A stretch of DNA of 64,000 nucleotides from Anaerolineae bacterium (GTDB lineage Bacteria > Chloroflexota > Anaerolineae > Caldilineales > Caldilineaceae), in the NCBI GenBank assembly GCA_030432295.1, contig JAUIHI010000018.1, positions 1-64,000 of the forward strand, in the 5' to 3' direction. The translations under genes were made by a program, and so were the position numbers. Shown piece by piece: positions 52,417 to 62,419 of the stretch (its first letter is position 1; each line of letters begins with the position of its first letter). The notes below the pieces were generated by a model, which saw nothing but the letters and a program-made list of their open reading frames with translations, searched no databases and was not told where the DNA came from.

Positions 52417-54606
52417 ATGCCCACCAGACACCAGGCCGCCGGGCCAGCAATTGCTCACAATTTAGGCGTCTACCGTCTCACCGGCTTCACCGGACGCAAC
52501 GCAGAACTGCTCACCCTGCGCGATTGGCTGACCGACGACAGCGGTCAGGCCGCGCTTGCCATCAGCGGTGGCCAGGGCAACGGCAAAAGCACCATCGCCA
52601 CCGCCGTAGCCTGGAACACCATCCACCACTTCCCCGACGGGGTGATCTGGGTGGGCGCGGCCGGCGGTTCCAGTTTTCGGCTCTATGATATTGTGCGCAC
52701 CCTGGACACAGTGCTGGGCACAACTCTGACCCGTGTCAGCAAAGAGCGCTGGGGCATCGGCATTCTGGAGCAGCTTTATCGCCGCCGTCGCCTGCTGATT
52801 CTGGACGAGCTTTCGGGCGCCACCGACGACGAAATCCGTACACTGGTGGACATCATCAGCCACCTGCACGAATCTGGTGGACGCTCCCGCATTCTGCTCA
52901 TCGACCGGGACATCAACCCGGAAATCGTCGGATTGGTGGGGGCGCATCACCTGCACCTGGGCGGTCTGACTCTGGCCGAGAGTGTGGAATTTGTGGGTCG
53001 TCGTGCGCCGGAAGATGCACGCAGCACGGCCCTGCGCTATGTGGAGGAGTTGCACGCGGCCACCGGTGGCCGCGCCCTGGCCATGCGTCTGGTAATGGGG
53101 CTGCTGCTGGACTACGGCGCGTGGGGGGAACTCAGCGGCGCGCTGGCCGAGTTGCCCACCTTCAACGACGCCCTGAGTATGCCCGAACTGGCCGCCTTTG
53201 CCGTGGAAAACTTTGCGGCCTTCTGGCCCCAGGCTGGCCCCCTGTTGGATCGGCTGGTGAGCGCGGCTGGTGGCGCCTCGTTCAGGGCGCTGCGCGAACT
53301 TTTCTGGGGCGATCTGGGCGCAGAGGAGGAATTTCAGGAGACCCTGCAAGCGCTGGTTGCCCGTGCTCTGGTGGAGGAGAACAACTTCACCCAGCGTATT
53401 GTCGTGCAACCGGTGGTGCGTCGCTATCTGGCCCAGGGCGCGGTGATGTTGGGCGAGGAATGGAACCGCAGCCACGCGGCCTACTATCTGCGCTATGTCC
53501 GTCGCTATCAGGAAATTCCTCTGCAACGCTGGAATGAACTCGACCCGGAATGGGGCAACACCCATCTGGGCGCGGATTGGCTGAGTACCCGCATCGAGCG
53601 CATCTGGCGACAGCCTGCAATTGCCCTGGTACGGGAACCCCTGGAAAAGACAGGTCTGCCCGAAGTTGTGATGGATTCGCCAGAGGCGCAGGCCGATCTG
53701 CGCTTGATGCGGAACTATGCGCTTGCCCTGGCCCACTACGCATTCTGGCGTCACCCACCGGGAATTCTGCGCTGGCTCTCGGCTGGCGCGGTTGCTGCGT
53801 TTGCCCTGGGCGACATCCGGGACTTCGGCTGGCTGTTGACAAACATTGGCCGCCAACTCTTCTTCACCGGCGAAGTGGAAGCGGGTGTGGAATGGCTGGA
53901 GCGGGCGCTGCGTATCTTCGACGAGAAGGATATGCTGATGGAGATGGCCTATGTCCACACAGATTTGGGCACATCCCTGCGGGTGATGGACGAACCCCGT
54001 CCCGCGCTGGACCAGTTCTGGCTGGCCTTTGAAGCGGTGGCCCAACTGGGCGATCAGCGATCCCTGGCCACCGCCTATATCAATCTGGGCAGCGCCTATT
54101 TCAGTATGAACAACTACGAGAAGGCCATCGAGCAGCAGCGCAAAGCCCTGCGGATTGCCCTGCGCCTGAACAATCCTCAGCTAACAGCCAGCGCCCACAA
54201 CAATATGGGGCTGGCCCTGGAAGGAATGGAGCGCTTCAACGACGCCCACCAGGCCTATCGGAATGCCCTGGCCGTCTTCCAGCAGATGGCAGACCAGGCA
54301 GGCATCAGCACCTGTTACAACAATCTTGGCTCGGTGGCCTATGCCCGCCAGGACTTTGAAGAAGCCCTGCAATGGTATGAGAAGGACCTGGCGCTTTCCG
54401 AGCAGCGGGGCGCGTGGATGGACGAAGCCGCCACCCTGCACAATCTGGGCCACGTGGCCCTGGAGCAGAAGAACCACGCCCAGGCCCGCAGCTACTTCGA
54501 GCGCAGCCGGGACCTTTACGCCGCGTTCCAGCTTGCCGACTACGTGACCGAAGAGAGCGATATGTTGGAATATGTGGCTTCCCTGGCAGAGGAAAGCGAT
54601 GAATAG
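52417..54606 (+). CDS. NB-ARC-like STAND ATPase with TPR repeats
   Basis: 729 residues. Walker A SGGQGNGKST (about 50-59), Walker B LLILDELSG (about 128-136) and RILLIDRD as sensor-like site; then winged-helix region (ending VRRYLAQGA) and at least six C-terminal TPRs from about residue 480 (ALRIFDEKDMLMEMAYVHTDLG, SLATAYINLGSAYFSMNNYEKAIEQQRKAL-type units and LHNLGHVALEQKNHAQAR). Typical of signal-transducing NTPases that oligomerise on ligand binding. Begins ten bases after the Rossmann gene, so probably the same operon. No DNA-binding domain seen. Confidence 0.88.
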   Translation: MPTRHQAAGPAIAHNLGVYRLTGFTGRNAELLTLRDWLTDDSGQAALAISGGQGNGKSTIATAVAWNTIHHFPDGVIWVGAAGGSSFRLYDIVRTLDTVLGTTLTRVSKERWGIGILEQLYRRRRLLILDELSGATDDEIRTLVDIISHLHESGGRSRILLIDRDINPEIVGLVGAHHLHLGGLTLAESVEFVGRRAPEDARSTALRYVEELHAATGGRALAMRLVMGLLLDYGAWGELSGALAELPTFNDALSMPELAAFAVENFAAFWPQAGPLLDRLVSAAGGASFRALRELFWGDLGAEEEFQETLQALVARALVEENNFTQRIVVQPVVRRYLAQGAVMLGEEWNRSHAAYYLRYVRRYQEIPLQRWNELDPEWGNTHLGADWLSTRIERIWRQPAIALVREPLEKTGLPEVVMDSPEAQADLRLMRNYALALAHYAFWRHPPGILRWLSAGAVAAFALGDIRDFGWLLTNIGRQLFFTGEVEAGVEWLERALRIFDEKDMLMEMAYVHTDLGTSLRVMDEPRPALDQFWLAFEAVAQLGDQRSLATAYINLGSAYFSMNNYEKAIEQQRKALRIALRLNNPQLTASAHNNMGLALEGMERFNDAHQAYRNALAVFQQMADQAGISTCYNNLGSVAYARQDFEEALQWYEKDLALSEQRGAWMDEAATLHNLGHVALEQKNHAQARSYFERSRDLYAAFQLADYVTEESDMLEYVASLAEESDE

Positions 54607-54649
54607 CGAATGGTGAAAGCCAGGTGTGAATTGTAAACGGGTCGTCCAG

Positions 54650-54691
54650 CGCCCAATCCCCCGGTCTCCGCTCCCTCAATCCCCAATCTCT
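54650..54691. repeat. C-rich repeat string downstream of the STAND gene
   Basis: CCCAATCCCCCGGTCTCCGC and CCCTCAATCCCCAATCTC, the complement of the GGGGATTGGGG strings at 5581 and 31737. Confidence 0.5.
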
Positions 54692-54725
54692 AACACAACG
54701 CTTATCATTTTTGGCCCTGACGGTC

Positions 54726-54754
54726 TTGCCAACACCGAAAAAGTGGGGTACACT
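54726..54754 (+). promoter_or_regulatory. groES-groEL promoter
   Basis: TTGCCA (54726-54731), 17 bases, TACACT (54749-54754), immediately ahead of the CIRCE element. Confidence 0.8.
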
Positions 54755-54764
54755 GTTTTGCGGG

Positions 54765-54791
54765 TTAGCACTCTCACCCTTTGAGTGCTAA
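54765..54791 (+). promoter_or_regulatory. CIRCE operator (HrcA site)
   Basis: TTAGCACTC - nine bases - GAGTGCTAA, an exact match to the CIRCE consensus, placed over the expected transcription start. HrcA would repress groESL here. Confidence 0.97.
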
Positions 54792-54871
54792 CTCATTTTG
54801 TGAAGAAAGTTCGTCTTTCTATTTGTCTATTTATCAATCCCACAAGTTGGTACGAGTCGAGGAGGATGTGT

Positions 54872-55162
54872 ATGAATCTGCGACCTTTGGGTGACCGCAT
54901 GGTCGTCAAGCCCACCGAGCAGGAAGAAGTAACGTCGTCGGGTATCTATCTGCCCGAAACCGCCAAAGAGAAGCCCCAGCAGGGCAGTGTCATCTCTGTC
55001 GGCCCTGGCGCCCGGGACGAAGACGGCGACCGGATCGCCATGGACGTCAAGGTTGGCGACCTGGTGATGTATGCCAAGTATTCCGGCACGACAATCAAGA
55101 TCAGCGGGACAGAGTATCTGATCTTGAAAGAGAGCGATGTTCTCGCCATTGTCGAAAACTAA
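54872..55162 (+). CDS. groES: co-chaperonin GroES
   Basis: 96 residues, opening [29 protein letters not shown] and ending DVLAIVEN. The mobile-loop GIYLPETA and dome loops are in place. The ATG at 54872 has GAGGAGG at six-base spacing; an earlier ATG at 54866 is too close. Forms the heptameric lid of GroEL. Controlled by CIRCE/HrcA. Confidence 0.98.
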   Translation: MNLRPLGDRMVVKPTEQEEVTSSGIYLPETAKEKPQQGSVISVGPGARDEDGDRIAMDVKVGDLVMYAKYSGTTIKISGTEYLILKESDVLAIVEN

Positions 55163-55238
55163 GACAAAGCGAGACCGGATGATAGTGGCGTAACCGCCAG
55201 ACCAAAAAGCGATTCGTAACTGTTTAGAGAGTACCTGA

Positions 55239-56903
<1,665 letters not shown>

Positions 56904-56941
56904 TCCCATTTGGGAGTACATCGCTGTAACCAGCAGTTTAC

Positions 56942-56977
56942 AAAGACGCCGGGGGCTTTTGTCCTCCGGCGTCTTTT
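56942..56977 (+). terminator. rho-independent terminator of groESL
   Basis: AAAGACGCCGG and CCGGCGTCTTT form a perfect 11-bp stem followed by TTTT. Confidence 0.9.
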
Positions 56978-57006
56978 GATTGGAGATTCAGAGAATGGGT
57001 TGGCTG

Positions 57007-57015
57007 TGGTAAAAT
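57007..57015 (+). promoter_or_regulatory. extended -10 promoter for the toxin-antitoxin genes
   Basis: TGG-TAAAAT, 44 bases before the ATG at 57059. No clear -35. Confidence 0.35.
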
Positions 57016-57058
57016 GCGTTGGCGGTGATTTGTTTGCGTTGTTTGCGAGGAGTTGAGT

Positions 57059-57283
57059 ATGTCAATTGTTCAGGATCCAACTGTTTTGCGGGGCAAACCG
57101 GTGATTGCAGGAACGTGAATTCCCGTTTCACTGATATTGAATTTGTTGGCAAACGAGTATTCGTTTGACAGAATCGTGCAGGCGTACCCACATCTTTCTT
57201 TTACTAATATCCGAGAGTGCTTAGAATTCGCCAGTTTGCGGCTGGAAAATGAAGAGGTGTACGAGTTGTCTGGTGTTGGATGA
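57059..57283 (+). pseudogene. DUF433 antitoxin with an in-frame TGA
   Basis: AGGAG, then ATG and codons for MSIVQDPTVLRGKPVIAGT, TGA (57116-57118), IPVSLILNLLANEYSFDRI and VQAYPHLSFTNIRECLEFA. This is a DUF433 protein in one frame of 74 codons. The family has Arg after GT (GTRIPV), so one CGA to TGA change explains the stop. The second half has no start signal of its own. DUF433 proteins are antitoxins of DUF5615 nucleases; no such partner is adjacent. Confidence 0.88.
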
Positions 57284-57319
57284 TGACAGCAAGACCAACG
57301 ATTGAAGAGGGCGAATACG

Positions 57320-57643
57320 ATGACCGCAGTCAGCACGCTAGACAAAATCAGACGATTAGAAAAATATATAGCAATCCAAGAAGGTACAGATACGGTTTTT
57401 GATTTGGCGCTGGACAAATTGCTAAATCGGGAAGTAGTGCGTCTCGAACAGATGCAGGATGAATTGCAAGGTGAATTGGTGGAGTTTGAGCATACGTATG
57501 GACTGGAATCACAAGCGTTCTACCGTCAATATGAGGAAGGCAAATTAGGGGACGCTACCGATTTTGTTGAGTGGTCCTCGACTGTTGAGATGGTGAATAA
57601 CATCGAACAACAACTAAGGCTCCTACAAAATTCTGAGCAATGA
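57320..57643 (+). CDS. small antitoxin-like protein paired with the TumE-like gene
   Basis: 107 residues, mostly helical: STLDKIRRLEKYIAIQEGTDT, FDLALDKLLNREVVRLEQMQDEL, FYRQYEEGKLGDATDFVEWSS. It ends by ATGA overlap with the next gene. The order and overlap fit the antitoxin of a two-gene toxin-antitoxin module. Not a family I can name with certainty. Confidence 0.65.
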   Translation: MTAVSTLDKIRRLEKYIAIQEGTDTVFDLALDKLLNREVVRLEQMQDELQGELVEFEHTYGLESQAFYRQYEEGKLGDATDFVEWSSTVEMVNNIEQQLRLLQNSEQ

Positions 57644-58029
57644 ATCCGTCTATCGCTGCCTATTTTGACGATATAGAGTCTCTATTGATCAGCAATGGGA
57701 CTGTAAATTCGTTTCGTGTCACGAGCCGGCAGGTCTCCCTGACCGATGGTAAGTATCGGGTGAAACTTACACTCGTTGATGGTTCGGCGGCAGAGTTCTT
57801 CGTTTATGTTATGGAGTCAGGCGGGCAAATAGTGGTCAAAAAGTACAGCTTTCATTGGCAGAACCCGGATGGGGTTTTGCTCCGTCGCTGGGACAATGCA
57901 CCTCATCATCCGAACTTGCCTGGCAAACCCCATCATGTCCATTTACCCGATGGAACAATTGATGGAATGTCAAACGTGCCCGACACTATTTTTGTGCTTA
58001 GCCAAATCGAAAAGCAAATTAAACAGTGA
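57640..58029 (+). CDS. TumE-like (DUF6516) toxin candidate
   Basis: 129 residues with [46 protein letters not shown] and [11 protein letters not shown]; the H-rich [17 protein letters not shown] segment is the feature I associate with DUF6516/TumE. It overlaps its upstream partner by ATGA and its stop overlaps the GTG of mnmA (GTGA). Toxicity is inferred from family and gene order. Confidence 0.65.
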   Translation: MNPSIAAYFDDIESLLISNGTVNSFRVTSRQVSLTDGKYRVKLTLVDGSAAEFFVYVMESGGQIVVKKYSFHWQNPDGVLLRRWDNAPHHPNLPGKPHHVHLPDGTIDGMSNVPDTIFVLSQIEKQIKQ

Positions 58030-59168
58030 GTAATTCAAATCTTGTCCCCAACGAAACAACCGTCGTCGTCGCTATGAGCGGCGGCGTAGACAGCTCTGTG
58101 GCCGCGACCTTGCTCGTGGAACAGGGCTACAACTGCATTGGGGTGATGATGCGTTTGTGGGCCGAGACGGGCGCGGGCGAAGGCTCCACCAACAAATGTT
58201 GCAGCCTGGAAAGCGTCAACGACGCCCGCCGGGTAGCGGACCAGTTGGGCATCCCATTCTATCTGATCAATGTGGAGCAGCCCTTTAAGCAGAATGTTGT
58301 CGATCTTTTCATCGACGGCTACAGCGCGGGGCTGACCCCCAACCCCTGCCTGGCCTGCAATCGCCACATCCGTTTCGACTATCTGCTCAACTACGCCCGG
58401 CGTCTGGGCGCGGACTATCTGGCCACTGGCCACTATGCGCGCCTGCGCCGCCAGCCCGACGGGACAGTTCACCTGCTGGCCGGGGTGGACGCGGGCAAGG
58501 ATCAGAGCTACGTCCTCTCTGTGATGGGCCAGGACGAATTGCAGGATGTCCTCTTTCCCATCGGCGACTACCCCAAGTCCGAAGTGCGGCAGATGGCCGC
58601 CGCGCAGGGGCTGCCCATTGCCAGCAAGCACGACTCGATGGACCTCTGCTTCCTGGCCGACGACGACTATCGCCGCTTCTTGCAGGACTGGGCACCCGCG
58701 GCTATGCAGCCGGGGCAGATTGTGGATCGCGCGGGCAAAGTTCTGGGCGCTCACAACGGCCTGCCCAACTATACAATCGGCCAGCGCAAAGGGCTGGGGA
58801 TCGGTGGCGTGGCCGAGCCGCTCTATGTGCTGGAACTGGATTCCACGCGCAACGCGCTGGTGGTGGGCACGCTGGACGAACTGGGCCAGCGTGAACTGCT
58901 GGCAACCGGCGTCAACTGGACGCTGGACACGCCCGTGGCTGACGGCTATCGGGGCCAGTGTAAAATTCGCTATCGCAGTGTAGCCGCAGACTGCACACTC
59001 TATCCCCAGCCGAACGGGGACGTGCGGGTGCTCTTCGACGCGCCCCTGCGGGACATCACCCCCGGCCAGGGCGCAGTCTTCTACAACGGGGATCACTGCC
59101 TGGGCGGGGGCATTATCGCCCGGGAGCCGCAACGAATTCCCGACATCCCACTCATTCCAGCTATCTGA
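58026..59168 (+). CDS. mnmA: tRNA-uridine 2-sulfurtransferase MnmA
   Basis: 380 residues. PP-loop SGGVDSS (18-24), nucleophile Cys108 in NPCLACNRH and second Cys208 in SMDLCFLAD, plus [10 protein letters not shown], match MnmA, which thiolates U34 of Lys, Glu and Gln tRNAs. Start is a GTG overlapping the toxin stop, without a strong ribosome site, so translational coupling is likely. Two small membrane-protein genes follow. Confidence 0.96.
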   Translation: MSNSNLVPNETTVVVAMSGGVDSSVAATLLVEQGYNCIGVMMRLWAETGAGEGSTNKCCSLESVNDARRVADQLGIPFYLINVEQPFKQNVVDLFIDGYSAGLTPNPCLACNRHIRFDYLLNYARRLGADYLATGHYARLRRQPDGTVHLLAGVDAGKDQSYVLSVMGQDELQDVLFPIGDYPKSEVRQMAAAQGLPIASKHDSMDLCFLADDDYRRFLQDWAPAAMQPGQIVDRAGKVLGAHNGLPNYTIGQRKGLGIGGVAEPLYVLELDSTRNALVVGTLDELGQRELLATGVNWTLDTPVADGYRGQCKIRYRSVAADCTLYPQPNGDVRVLFDAPLRDITPGQGAVFYNGDHCLGGGIIAREPQRIPDIPLIPAI

Positions 59169-59176
59169 GTCACCCA

Positions 59177-59437
59177 ATGGCTGCCCTGCTCAACCCCACA
59201 CTCCTATTGGCGATTCTGCTGGCAATCGGCTATGCCAGTCTTTTCCATCTGTGGACAGGGCGCAGTCTGCGCGATCTGCTTGTCTATCTGATTGCGGCAG
59301 GCGTGGGTGTGGCCATAGGACAATGGATTGGCGGCACGCTGGGGCTGAATCTGCTGCGCATCGGCCAACTGCACACAATCGAAGTAACCGTCGGCGCATT
59401 TCTGGCCCTGTTTATCGTCCGTACCTTCGAACTGTAG
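59177..59437 (+). CDS. small membrane protein
   Basis: 86 residues with three hydrophobic stretches (LLLAILLAIGYASLFHLW; LLVYLIAAGVGVAIGQWIG; VTVGAFLALFIV). Unknown function. Starts nine bases after mnmA, no strong ribosome site, so likely coupled. Confidence 0.75.
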   Translation: MAALLNPTLLLAILLAIGYASLFHLWTGRSLRDLLVYLIAAGVGVAIGQWIGGTLGLNLLRIGQLHTIEVTVGAFLALFIVRTFEL

Positions 59438-59449
59438 AAGGAGTCTGCT

Positions 59450-59827
59450 ATGATCAGCGGAACTATCCGCGATGTGGCCATTATTTTTGTGGCCCTGGAA
59501 ATCCTCATTCTCAATGCCCTGCTGATTGTGCTTGTCTGGCAGGTCTGGCGGCTGGTCAAGATGATCCAGACCGAAGTTAAACCGATCATCAAGGACACCC
59601 AGGAAACAGTGGGCACTGTGCGGGGTACAGCGGATTTTGTCACTACCAATGTAGTGGACCCGGTGGTGAAGACGAGCAGCAAACTGGCAGGTTGGCGGCG
59701 CTCGGCCAGTGTCCTGCGCGACGAAATGCGGGCGACAGCCAGCCAGATCAACCCATCCGCGCCGAAACGGGCGGGCGCGCCTTCGCCTGGGAACAAGACA
59801 GACGGGCCAGTGACCAGTGACCAGTGA
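59450..59827 (+). CDS. single-pass membrane protein with coiled tail
   Basis: 125 residues: one membrane segment (VAIIFVALEILILNALLIVLVW) then an amphipathic charged region (LVKMIQTEVKPIIKDTQETVGTVRGTADF) and a Pro/Ala tail. Resembles DUF948-type proteins. GAAGGAG before the ATG. Confidence 0.75.
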   Translation: MISGTIRDVAIIFVALEILILNALLIVLVWQVWRLVKMIQTEVKPIIKDTQETVGTVRGTADFVTTNVVDPVVKTSSKLAGWRRSASVLRDEMRATASQINPSAPKRAGAPSPGNKTDGPVTSDQ

Positions 59828-59842
59828 GCAGTGGGTGTTGCA

Positions 59843-60415
59843 ATGAACTATTGGCAGAATGATCAGGTTCGTCTACGCGGGATCGAAGCCGACGATGCAT
59901 CACTTTTCTGGACCTGGAACCAGGACAGCGAAGTGGCCCGCAATCTCGACTTTATCTGGCCGCCTGTCTCGCTGGACTCGGCCCGGGCCTGGACGGAGAA
60001 GCAGGCCCAACACCGGCTGGAAGAGGACCGTTTCCATTGGGTCATCGAAAATTCCGCTGGGGAGACAGTCGGCTCCATCAATACCCACCACTGCGAACCC
60101 CGCAACGGCACTTTTATGTATGGGGTTCACATCGACCGGATCCATTGGGGCCAAGGCTATGCAACCGCAGCCATTCAACTCGTACTGCGCTACTACTTCC
60201 ATGAGATGCGCTACCAGAAAGTGACGGTCAGCGTCCACAGCGATAACCCCCGCTCGGTGGCACTCCACGAGAAATTGGGCTTTGTGCGCGAAGGAACCTT
60301 TCGCCGGATGCTCTACACCGGCGGCTGTTATGTGGATGTGCATTGGTATGGGATGACGCGGGAAGAGTGGGAAGAACAAAGCGGCTACCAGACCGTCTCG
60401 ACTTCTGAAAGCTGA
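59843..60415 (+). CDS. GNAT acetyltransferase (RimJ/RimL type)
   Basis: 190 residues. VRLRGIEADDASLFWTWNQD at the start and IHWGQGYATAAIQLVLRYYF plus VHSDNPRSVALHEKLGFVREG are the acetyl-CoA-binding and C-terminal motifs of RimJ/RimL acetyltransferases. Ribosome site weak. Its 3' end overlaps the convergent PIN gene by 31 bases. Confidence 0.88.
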   Translation: MNYWQNDQVRLRGIEADDASLFWTWNQDSEVARNLDFIWPPVSLDSARAWTEKQAQHRLEEDRFHWVIENSAGETVGSINTHHCEPRNGTFMYGVHIDRIHWGQGYATAAIQLVLRYYFHEMRYQKVTVSVHSDNPRSVALHEKLGFVREGTFRRMLYTGGCYVDVHWYGMTREEWEEQSGYQTVSTSES

Positions 60416-60786
60416 ATGCGACGATCCCGGCTGATGAGGGGAACGCCCAGATGGAGGGCTGTGGCAGCGATAATGCGGTCGGGCATATCGGGGACAGAGG
60501 CTCTTTCCACCGACGCCATTGCCCTGGATATTGACATATCGAGAGGGATTTCGACTATTAGAGCGTCTGCTTTCTGCAACTCTGTCGCAAGCACTTCGAG
60601 GGTAGTCGCAGGGATACGCCCTTTTTCCAGCAGATATACGATTTCAACAAACGTAACCGATGACACTGCGATCTGCTCACCGGTCTCGGCGGCACGGTTG
60701 AACTGAGATAAAGCAAGCGCCGATAAATGTGGGTTGTTGAAGAGATACCAAATAACCGCGTGGGTATCAGCAACGGCAAGGATCAT
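60385..60786 (-). CDS. VapC-like PIN toxin
   Basis: 133 residues. Acidic residues of the PIN fold in AVADTHAVIWYL, SSVTFVEIVYLLEKG and MPDRIIAATAL. Preceded by its antitoxin gene with a one-base overlap (TGATG), the normal VapBC order. Confidence 0.9.
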   Translation of the reverse strand: MILAVADTHAVIWYLFNNPHLSALALSQFNRAAETGEQIAVSSVTFVEIVYLLEKGRIPATTLEVLATELQKADALIVEIPLDMSISRAMASVERASVPDMPDRIIAATALHLGVPLISRDRRIQLSEVETVW

Positions 60787-61100
60787 CAGAAATCCTCTCG
60801 CGGAAAGTTTGCAAGCATTTCCCGGCGTGATTCATCAATCTCCTCTTCTGTCGGCCCTGGCCCCAAATTCGCCAACAAGCCATGCAAGGAGCGACTCTCT
60901 TTCGGAGGACTCTGGGGTGTCGTCAAGGGCAGTGTCGCTTCCGACAATTGTGCGGCAAGCCGTTGAATCACCTGTAACTGTTCTGTGAGTGCCAATCGAG
61001 AAGCTAAAGTCAACACATATTCGATGCTCGGCTGTCCAACCGGTGTGGTTGTATAGGTGGCAGCCGATTCCTGCATAGTCGAAGCCTGTACATCTTCCAT
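60786..61100 (-). CDS. antitoxin of the VapC-like toxin
   Basis: 104 residues. Start at the ATG at 61100 behind AAAGGAGGA. The first half lies in a helical region (IEYVLTLASRLALTEQLQVIQRLAAQL); the end (EEEIDESRREMLANFPREDF) is the type of C-terminal tail that inserts into a PIN toxin. DNA binding is not evident from sequence. Confidence 0.75.
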   Translation of the reverse strand: MEDVQASTMQESAATYTTTPVGQPSIEYVLTLASRLALTEQLQVIQRLAAQLSEATLPLTTPQSPPKESRSLHGLLANLGPGPTEEEIDESRREMLANFPREDF

Positions 61101-61168
61101 CACTTCCTCCTTTTATCCAACACAATCTGACCGTATTTTACATCATTCCACCTTACGGCGCAACTGCT

Positions 61169-62407
61169 TTGCTCAACCTGACACTCCACCAAATTGAGAT
61201 CGGTGACTGGGCTGCCTTTGTGGAGGAGAGCCGCACCCGGCTGGGCGGAGCAGATAACCCAGCCCTGATGCCCAGTCACTATTTGAACGTCACTTTGCCC
61301 AAAATTGGCGGCTATGGCTTGACAGTGCAGAGGGACGGACAGGCCTCTGGCTATGGCTATCTCTTCCCCCGCCAGATGGATGGGGATGTGCCGGTCTATA
61401 CCCTGCGCTATCATCCGCTGCCCGGCGCGACGCGGGTTGACCCAGACACTTTGACCCGCCAGACTGCTATCCTTCTGCCTGGGGAAGCGAGCGTCGTTTT
61501 CTACGATCCCGACGCGGCCCACAGCTACCCGACCAGCCATCGGCTGATCTGCGATCTGGACTTTGGCCGGCCCAGCGCGTCCGAAGCCGCAGATGCGCGC
61601 TCGATCCAGCAGGTGGTCTGGAACAATCCGCCGGAGGCACTCTACCCGGCGGATATGTACAGTGCCGAATTCCGATTGGGTACTGGTCTGGTAGCCCGAT
61701 GCGCAGGCCAGACCGCGGCTTTCCTTTTTGGAATGACCAAATTTGGTGGGGTCGATCTGCCCCTGCTCTGGCAGGAACAGCTACGTCACCGGGTGCGGCT
61801 GGAATCCCAGACAATGGGTGTCCTGCCCGCCTTCCGAGGACGTCACATCGCCTTTCTGCTCAAGAAAATTCAGGCAGAAGAGGCGGGGGAAAAGGGCATC
61901 GACATCATCAATTGGACCGCCGACCCCCTCCAATTCCCCAACGCCGCGCTCAACTATACCCGGCTGGGCGCATTTGTCTATCAATTTCACCCGGCACTCT
62001 ACGCCTTTCACAACGAACTCAATCAGGTGGCGGCCTCCCGTTTCAGCCTGACCTGGCTGCCGGGAAGCAGTCGGGTGCAGGAACGACTGTCGGGTCGATA
62101 TACCGCGGCCCGGCTCGATCTGGCAGAACAGCCGGGGATTGTGCGGGTAAACTCCGGGCCAACAGCCACCAATTTCAATGTCCAGTCAGCAACGATTGCT
62201 TTTGAAATCCCCCCAGACTGGACGGCATTGCAACAGCAGGACATCTGCCTGGCCCGGCGTTGGCGAGAGACGACAGACCGGCTCTTTGCAAGCTATTTGG
62301 GTATTGGGCATGGCCAGTATATCATCACCGACGCGGCCACAGAAGGGCCACGGCGCTTTCTCGTCGGCCAGCGCGTGACAGAAAATCTGCTGGAATCACT
62401 CCTCTGA
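61169..62407 (+). CDS. GNAT-superfamily protein, COG3375-like
   Basis: 412 residues from a TTG, no clear ribosome site. The C-terminal half has LESQTMGVLPAFRGRHIAFLLKKIQ and IDIINWTADPLQFPNAALNYTRLGAFVYQF, the conserved core of the COG3375 acyltransferase group. The N-terminal 180 residues look like a second, degenerate GNAT-like domain. Substrate unknown. Next gene starts thirteen bases later, probably co-transcribed. Confidence 0.75.
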   Translation: MLNLTLHQIEIGDWAAFVEESRTRLGGADNPALMPSHYLNVTLPKIGGYGLTVQRDGQASGYGYLFPRQMDGDVPVYTLRYHPLPGATRVDPDTLTRQTAILLPGEASVVFYDPDAAHSYPTSHRLICDLDFGRPSASEAADARSIQQVVWNNPPEALYPADMYSAEFRLGTGLVARCAGQTAAFLFGMTKFGGVDLPLLWQEQLRHRVRLESQTMGVLPAFRGRHIAFLLKKIQAEEAGEKGIDIINWTADPLQFPNAALNYTRLGAFVYQFHPALYAFHNELNQVAASRFSLTWLPGSSRVQERLSGRYTAARLDLAEQPGIVRVNSGPTATNFNVQSATIAFEIPPDWTALQQQDICLARRWRETTDRLFASYLGIGHGQYIITDAATEGPRRFLVGQRVTENLLESLL

Positions 62408-62419
62408 AAGGCACTTTTT

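Noticed and set aside
52462-54045. 527-codon open frame antisense to the STAND ATPase
   Set aside because: Antisense shadow without domain-like content.
57116-57118. TGA recoding in the DUF433 gene
   Set aside because: The residue expected is Arg, not selenocysteine or pyrrolysine, and other genes in the window end normally at TGA.
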